Shown: in pieces, positions 33,918 through 38,238 of the stretch
How positions within the stretch are numbered: position 1 is the stretch's first letter
Layout of the letters: each line of letters opens with the position of its first letter
Assembly (NCBI GenBank): GCA_000433635.1
Contig: HF997910.1
Location: 16,491-54,728 of the forward strand
Direction of reading: 5' to 3'
DNA: 38,238 nt
Source: Ruminococcus sp. CAG:254
Lineage (GTDB): Bacteria; Bacillota; Clostridia; Oscillospirales; Ruminococcaceae
The notes under the pieces: model-generated
What the model saw: the letters and a program-made list of their open reading frames with translations, nothing else
Told to the model about the DNA's origin: nothing
Databases searched by the model: none
Made by a program: the position numbers and the translations under genes

Positions 33918-34157
33918 ATGGCAAATGAAAAGCAAATTGATAATCTGGTAGAACTGCTGGACGGCTATGCTGAAAAAGGCGGTCACCACCTGAACGTAAA
34001 CGTACTGAATAGAGAAACCCTGCTGGACGCTCAGCAGCATCCGGAAAAGTATCCGCAGCTGACCATCCGTGTAAGCGGCTATGCAGTAAACTTCATCAAG
34101 CTGACCAAGGAACAGCAGGATGATGTTATCTCCAGAACGTTCCACGCTGCTCTCTAA
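33918..34157 (+). CDS. stand-alone glycyl-radical subunit of pyruvate formate-lyase
   Basis: A 79-residue protein that is just the C-terminal radical domain of PFL: HHLNVNVLNRETLLDA, HPEKYPQLTIRVSGYAVNF and LTKEQQDDVISRTFH. The radical Gly is residue 54 (codon 34077-34079). It has its own AGGAGGAA 7 nt before ATG 33918 and lies 54 nt after the short paralogue. It is smaller than E. coli GrcA (YfiD), which serves as a spare part for a full-length PFL. Here the large subunit has no radical domain of its own, so this protein should be obligatory. Strong terminator downstream. Confidence 0.93.
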   Translation: MANEKQIDNLVELLDGYAEKGGHHLNVNVLNRETLLDAQQHPEKYPQLTIRVSGYAVNFIKLTKEQQDDVISRTFHAAL

Positions 34158-34194
34158 TTGAGATCGACGGCGGAATAATCCGTAAGAAAAAGTG

Positions 34195-34227
34195 GGGGAC
34201 GCACGTTTTTCGTGCGTCCCCTTTTTT
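34195..34227 (+). terminator. strong terminator between the PFL subunits and pflA
   Basis: Perfect 11-bp GC-rich stem GGGGACGCACG (34195-34205) / CGTGCGTCCCC (34211-34221), 5-nt loop, then six T residues. It should lower pflA expression relative to the subunits. I found no convincing separate pflA promoter after it. Confidence 0.93.
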
Positions 34228-34292
34228 CATAGGTTCATAAATATAAGAAAATTGGCAATCCTATTCAAAAAGATAAAAAGGAGGCGGAGAAA

Positions 34293-35045
34293 ATGGAAGG
34301 TTATATTCATTCTACGGAAAGTTACGGGACTGTCGATGGGCCGGGTACACGGTTTGTCATCTTTTTTCAGGGCTGTCCGATGCGATGTCAATATTGCCAC
34401 AATCCGGATACCTGGACGTACAACATCAATGAAAAACGAACGGTGGAATCCCTGCTGCATGACTATGACGGGCTGAAAGAATTTTACCACGATGGCGGCA
34501 TTACCGCAACGGGCGGCGAACCGCTGGTGCAGATGGAATTTTTAACAGAGTTGTTTACAAAGGCAAAGGAACGAAACATCAATACCTGTTTGGACACCTC
34601 CGGAATCTTGTTCCGGCAGGAGAAACGAGAGGCATTTGACAAGCTGATGGCGGTGACCGATTTGGTCATGTTGGACATCAAGCACATTGATGATACCGAA
34701 CACCGGAAGCTGACTGGGCAGAGCAATGTTCACATTCTGGAATTTGCACAGTATCTGAAAGAGAAAAATATTCCAGTCTGGATTCGGCACGTTGTTGTTC
34801 CGGGCATCACGCTGCAAGAAAAATATCTGCGGCAGCTTGGGGCTTATCTGGCAGGGCTGGACAACCTGAAAGCCTTGGATGTGCTCCCATATCACACTAT
34901 GGGCGAAGTGAAATATGAAAACTTGGGAATCCCATATCCGCTGAAAGGCGTAGAGCCTGCAACCACAGAACAGGCAATCTGGGCAAGAAATACCATATTG
35001 GATGCTCTGAAAGAACAACTCCGGAAAGAAAAGTTTGGCGAATAA
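34293..35045 (+). CDS. pflA: pyruvate formate-lyase activating enzyme
   Basis: A radical SAM enzyme that abstracts hydrogen from the PFL glycine to create the radical. The [4Fe-4S] cluster motif CxxxCxxC is at C28-PMR-C32-QY-C35, following GYIHSTESYGTVDGPGTRF, a typical PFL-AE start. Further landmarks are TGGEPL and WIRHVVVPG. Length is 250 residues. AAGGAGG precedes the ATG. Here its target is probably the free or docked 79-residue radical subunit rather than a C-terminal domain of PflB. A terminator follows. Confidence 0.96.
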   Translation: MEGYIHSTESYGTVDGPGTRFVIFFQGCPMRCQYCHNPDTWTYNINEKRTVESLLHDYDGLKEFYHDGGITATGGEPLVQMEFLTELFTKAKERNINTCLDTSGILFRQEKREAFDKLMAVTDLVMLDIKHIDDTEHRKLTGQSNVHILEFAQYLKEKNIPVWIRHVVVPGITLQEKYLRQLGAYLAGLDNLKALDVLPYHTMGEVKYENLGIPYPLKGVEPATTEQAIWARNTILDALKEQLRKEKFGE

Positions 35046-35053
35046 TCCAAAGG

Positions 35054-35086
35054 GAACGGCAGCGAATTTGTTGCCGTTTCTTTTTT
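35054..35086 (+). terminator. intrinsic terminator after pflA
   Basis: AACGGCA (35055-35061) pairs with TGCCGTT (35072-35078), extendable with wobble pairs, followed by six T residues. Confidence 0.82.
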
Positions 35087-35159
35087 CAACGAATCACAGC
35101 AAGGATCTTCCCACCGCTACAGGTGGTAAGAGAAATTGCAAATCAGAACGTGAACGTTC

Positions 35160-35267
35160 GTGGCGGGCAGAGAAAAATCGGTATCCCCCACTGACACGAG
35201 GCAAACCACAGTCAGCCCTCTGCTGACATGTCAGGCTCTGTGAAATGACCGACTGTGGATTGAAATA
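35160..35267 (+). repeat. structured intergenic repeat, copy 2
   Basis: Matches copy 1 at 3803-3890 in block order and spacing (GTGG(C)GG, 16 nt, AATCGGTATCCCC, ACTGACA, CAC(A)GTC, GTGGATTGAAATA). The stem is CCACAGTC (35206-35213) / GACTGTGG (35251-35258). Its loop is about 20 nt longer than in copy 1 and contains an extra hairpin with a CTGACATGTCAG palindrome. Upstream, CCACC/GGTGG at 35111-35126 forms another small hairpin. It lies between the pflA terminator and the GH9 promoter. Confidence 0.7.
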
Positions 35268-35298
35268 ATGAAAAAAACCGAAAATCTTGCTATTCCAC

Positions 35299-35433
35299 AT
35301 AGAAATCATTGTGAAAACTACACAATTTTACAATGCCGAAATTGGTTGGTTTCCATAGAAATTTTGAAACAAACGAAAAAATAATTGCAATTTTTCATGC
35401 CATATGCTACAATAGAAACTGGCATATTTCTAT
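35299..35433 (+). promoter_or_regulatory. promoter and candidate operator of the GH9 gene
   Basis: The promoter is TTGCAA (35385-35390), 17 bp, TACAAT (35408-35413). The heptamer ATAGAAA occurs at 35299, 35355 and 35412, spaced 56 and 57 nt apart. The third copy forms an inverted repeat with TTTCTAT (35427-35433), near the expected transcription start. This could be a regulator binding site for cellulase control; that part is inference. The 35046-35474 gap otherwise holds the pflA terminator and repeat copy 2. Confidence 0.6.
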
Positions 35434-35474
35434 GTTTTATTTCACTTTTTAAATCTTAAGAGAAGGGGTCGTTT

Positions 35475-38238
35475 ATGAGTAAAAACAAATTCTCAAAGCG
35501 GTTAGCTGCATCTTTGATCGCAGCAGCCACAATCGGTTCAAGCGGCGTATTGAGCAGCTTAACCTATCTGCCGGTTCATGCGGCGGACACGGACAACTAC
35601 GCAAAATTGTTGCAGTATTCCATGTATTTCTACGATGGAAATATGTGCGGCGATGATGTAGATTCTGCTTCTGCATTTGACTGGCGTGGCGATTGCCACA
35701 CTGGCGATGAAGTCGTTGGCGGTTTCCACGATGCAGGTGACCACGTAAAGTTTGGTCTGCCGGCTGGTTATTCCGCAGCAACACTGGGCTGGGGCTACTA
35801 TGAATTCAAGGATGCATATGATTCTTTGGGTCAGACTGCACACCTGAAAGAAATCACCAATCGGTTCTGCAAGTACTTCAAGGACTGCACTGTTCTGAGC
35901 GGTGACACGGTTTCTAAATTCTGCTATCAGATTGGCGAAGGCGGCGGCGGCAATGACCACGGCTACTGGGGTCCTCCGGAAACACAGGAATCCATTAAGG
36001 GTAGTCGTAAGGCATTCTGGACAAGCAATGGTGCAAGCGATATTGCAGCAGAATATGCAGCAGCTCTGGCAGTAAATTACCTGAACTTCGGCAATGCAGA
36101 AGACCTGAAGTATGCAGAGGCACTGTACAAGTTCTCCACACAGTATAATCAGTGTGCAACAGACGGTACAAACGGTTTTTATACTTCTGATACTTATGAA
36201 GATGATCAGGCTTGGGCAGCTGGTTTCCTGTATTTGGCTACCAAGGATGACAAGTATAAGAGCTTTATGGATAATTTCTTCGCAACTGGCAATCGTCAGT
36301 GGGGCGAAGTTTATACACCGCTTGGCTGGAGCAATGCTGAATCTGGTGCAGCAGCTCTGTACGGCGAAATTGCAGGCGACTGGAAATGGGCAAATTCTTA
36401 TGTAAGCAAGAACTGCACCGATAAGAGCACATTCTGGATGCCGAGTTGGGCAAGCTGGGGCAGTGCAAGAACCAACACTGCAATGCAGCTGGTTGCAATG
36501 GTTATTTCGAAGCACACCGATAACGATTACAGCGACTGGTGCAAGGCACAGATGGGCATGATTCTGGGCGACAACTCCACCGGTAAGAATCTGGTCGTTG
36601 GTTTCAATGGGAATTCTCCGAAATATCCGCACCACAGAGCCGCTTCTGGTCACGCTTATACTTCTTCCGATGAAGCAACACCGACATGGGATGAAACAAA
36701 CGGCCATGTACTGGTTGGTGCATTGGTTGGTGGCCCGACCAGCTCGGACTTCTCTACTTACAATGACTCTATTAAGGATGCAGTATCAAACGAAGTTGCA
36801 CTGGACTACAATGCAGCATTTGTTGGTGCAGCAGCAGCTTTGTATGACAAGTACAAGACTGGTTCTCTGGAATCCAACATTCCGGGCGTTGGTGCAACAC
36901 CGACAACCACTGCTACAACCACTGCAACAACTGGCAAGACGACAACTACCGCAGCTGTTACCACAACAAAGGCAGCAGAAACCACCAAGGCTCCGACAAC
37001 AGTAGCACAGGGCGATGGCTGCTATACAAAGAAGGTAAATCAGGACGTTGTTTATAAGGAACTGCCGGCAGCTGACAAAATGCTGGGCTGGTCTTATGAA
37101 GATTTGGGCGTAAAGGCTGGCGAAAAGGTTCAGAAGGTTGAAATCGACATCTCCACCACTGCTGACAAGATTGGTAAGTGGCAGGGTGCATTTGGTTCTT
37201 CTACAACCGTTGATCCGGATTACTGGACACAGACCGAAGATATGCAGCAGGTAATTGATGGCGATTCCGGTACACTGGTATGGAACGTTGACAGTGCAAC
37301 CTCTGACATCATTCAGACCCAGTACGGCGGTCAGGTAAAGGTTGGCTTCTGGTGGATTGACTGCAACGAATTTACCATTGATGAAGTTCGTGTTTACACC
37401 GACAAGTCTTCCTCTAATCCGACTACAACCGCAGCAGTTACAACCACAAAGACCAATCCGACCACAACTGCTTCTTCGTCCACTGGCAACGGTGCTTATG
37501 AAATCAAGCCAGGTCAGGATGTTGTCTATAAGGATCTGCCGGCAGCTGACAAAATGCTGGGCTGGACTTATGAAGAACTGGGCGTAAAGGCTGGCGAAAA
37601 GGTTCAGAAGGTTGAAATCGACATCTCTACTACCGCTGACAAGATTGGCAAGTGGCAGGGTGCATTTGGTTCTTCTACCACCGTTGATCCGGATTACTGG
37701 ACACAGACCGAAGATATGCAGCAGGTAATTGATGGCGATTCCGGTACACTGGTATGGAATGTAGACAGTGCAACCTCTGATATCATCCAGACGCAGTACG
37801 GCGGTCAGGTAAAGGTTGGTTTCTGGTGGATTGACTGCAACGAATTTACCATTGATGCAGTTCGTGTTTACACCGACAAGTCCTCTACCAATCCGACCAC
37901 TACCGCAGCTGTTACAACTGCAACCACAAAGGCAACTACAAAGGCAACCACAAAGGCAACTACAACCACAACAAAGGCTGCTACAACCACTGCAGCACCG
38001 GCTACAACTGCAGCTCCTACTACAACTACAAAATTGGTTGTTGGCAATGAACCGACAATGGCAGTTAACAACGGTCAGAAGATCTTCGCAACACCGGGTC
38101 AGGAATATGCAGAAATTCCGCTGAACCTGTACAATGTACCGGATACCGAAGGTATCACCGTTGCATTCAAGACGGATGCAGAAGGTACTCCGACACTGGC
38201 GTTGTTGAAGGATGCTTATCAGCTGTACGAAGCAGCAG
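35475..38238 (+). CDS. secreted GH9 endoglucanase with Thr-rich linkers and tandem accessory modules (3' end beyond window)
   Basis: At least 921 codons, open at the window edge. The signal peptide is about residues 1-36 (ends PVHA). The GH9 catalytic domain spans about 40-470. It starts NYAKLLQYSMYFYDGN, has the catalytic D86-A-G-D89 motif in GGFHDAGDHVKFG and the acid Glu440 in NEVALDYNAAF. GH9 enzymes cleave beta-1,4-glucan, mainly cellulose. A Thr/Ala linker leads to two nearly identical modules (about residues 516-645 and 674-803) that resemble carbohydrate-binding modules seen in Ruminococcus cellulases. A second Thr-rich linker separates the modules, and a longer third one leads to the start of another beta domain (from about residue 852, GNEPTMAVNNGQ). 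No CBM3c is visible. A dockerin, if any, lies beyond the end. AGAAGGGG precedes the ATG. Confidence 0.93.
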   Translation, partial: MSKNKFSKRLAASLIAAATIGSSGVLSSLTYLPVHAADTDNYAKLLQYSMYFYDGNMCGDDVDSASAFDWRGDCHTGDEVVGGFHDAGDHVKFGLPAGYSAATLGWGYYEFKDAYDSLGQTAHLKEITNRFCKYFKDCTVLSGDTVSKFCYQIGEGGGGNDHGYWGPPETQESIKGSRKAFWTSNGASDIAAEYAAALAVNYLNFGNAEDLKYAEALYKFSTQYNQCATDGTNGFYTSDTYEDDQAWAAGFLYLATKDDKYKSFMDNFFATGNRQWGEVYTPLGWSNAESGAAALYGEIAGDWKWANSYVSKNCTDKSTFWMPSWASWGSARTNTAMQLVAMVISKHTDNDYSDWCKAQMGMILGDNSTGKNLVVGFNGNSPKYPHHRAASGHAYTSSDEATPTWDETNGHVLVGALVGGPTSSDFSTYNDSIKDAVSNEVALDYNAAFVGAAAALYDKYKTGSLESNIPGVGATPTTTATTTATTGKTTTTAAVTTTKAAETTKAPTTVAQGDGCYTKKVNQDVVYKELPAADKMLGWSYEDLGVKAGEKVQKVEIDISTTADKIGKWQGAFGSSTTVDPDYWTQTEDMQQVIDGDSGTLVWNVDSATSDIIQTQYGGQVKVGFWWIDCNEFTIDEVRVYTDKSSSNPTTTAAVTTTKTNPTTTASSSTGNGAYEIKPGQDVVYKDLPAADKMLGWTYEELGVKAGEKVQKVEIDISTTADKIGKWQGAFGSSTTVDPDYWTQTEDMQQVIDGDSGTLVWNVDSATSDIIQTQYGGQVKVGFWWIDCNEFTIDAVRVYTDKSSTNPTTTAAVTTATTKATTKATTKATTTTTKAATTTAAPATTAAPTTTTKLVVGNEPTMAVNNGQKIFATPGQEYAEIPLNLYNVPDTEGITVAFKTDAEGTPTLALLKDAYQLYEAA
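37041..37889 (+). repeat. tandem duplication of an accessory module within the GH9 gene
   Basis: The module at 37041-37415 recurs at 37515-37889, offset 474 nt (158 codons). By eye only four residues differ over about 120: KELP/KDLP, GWSY/GWTY, EDLG/EELG and DEVR/DAVR. Most other changes are silent third-position ones. The Trp/Tyr-rich segments (GKWQGAFG, DPDYWTQ, GFWWIDC) fit a carbohydrate-binding surface. Confidence 0.9.

Noticed and set aside
35094..35309. Minus-strand open frame over repeat copy 2
   Set aside because: It is the shadow of the structured repeat. A weakly similar minus-strand reading occurs over copy 1, but the frames have different lengths and no ribosome binding sites, so an RNA or DNA element is more likely.
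36112..38124. Thr- and Gln-rich open frames in other frames within the GH9 gene
   Set aside because: They come from the repetitive ACA/ACC codons of the linkers and from the duplicated modules. The GH9 frame is continuous from 35475 to the window end.

Overview
The window looks like chromosome from a cellulolytic, Gram-positive clostridial bacterium, most likely Ruminococcus or a close relative. This is inferred from several signs. A secreted GH9 cellulase carries Thr-rich linkers and duplicated accessory modules. A second secreted protein has an N-terminal dockerin-like module. Shine-Dalgarno sites are strong (AGGAGG type), and promoters are sigma-A-like with TTGACA/TTGCAA, 16-18 bp and TATAAT. 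There is also a SpoVB-type flippase and a pyruvate formate-lyase locus. I see no phage, IS element, CRISPR array or rRNA.

Layout. Positions 1-3.7 kb hold the end of a D,D-carboxypeptidase-like protein that lacks its catalytic motifs, then pgi, a small P-loop protein, and yceD-rpmF. From 3.8 to 8.0 kb there is an intergenic structured repeat (copy 1), der, plsY, gpsA and a LysR regulator. From 8.1 to 11.0 kb ychF and a polysaccharide flippase lie on the minus strand. From 11.2 to 15.5 kb there is a PLP aminotransferase, an unknown protein, trpS, an Imm51-like protein, mazG and an S4-domain (RqcP-like) gene. From 15.7 to 17.1 kb there is the dockerin-like secreted protein. From 17.2 to 19.2 kb galE and two unknown genes form a minus-strand operon. 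From 19.5 to 25.6 kb there is a polytopic membrane protein with a SWIM protein, then an ECF sigma factor with a membrane-anchored partner. From 25.8 to 26.9 kb a minus-strand unit runs tRNA-Thr(CGU), membrane-anchored protein, tRNA-Gly(CCC). From 27.1 to 29.7 kb there is a degenerate signal-peptidase-like membrane protein behind two near-identical tandem promoters, then a degenerate histidine-kinase-like protein. From 30.0 to 35.1 kb are gapA and the pfl locus. From 35.1 to 38.2 kb there is repeat copy 2 and a GH9 cellulase that runs off the window.

The most striking system is the pyruvate formate-lyase locus (31.5-35.0 kb). The large subunit has the active-site Cys-Cys pair but stops cleanly before the glycyl-radical domain. 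That domain is a separate 79-residue gene with its own ribosome binding site. Between the two lies a 70-residue protein that looks like a shortened paralogue of the radical subunit with Thr in place of the radical Gly. The activating enzyme pflA follows after a strong terminator. I read this as a naturally split, multi-subunit PFL with a radical-incompetent small paralogue.

A second theme is proteins that keep a known fold but lack catalytic residues: S11 peptidase-like, S26 signal-peptidase-like, histidine-kinase-like, and the radical-less PFL paralogue. A third is an approximately 90-110 nt repeated intergenic element with a compensatory base change in its stem, which suggests a structured RNA or a small dispersed element.
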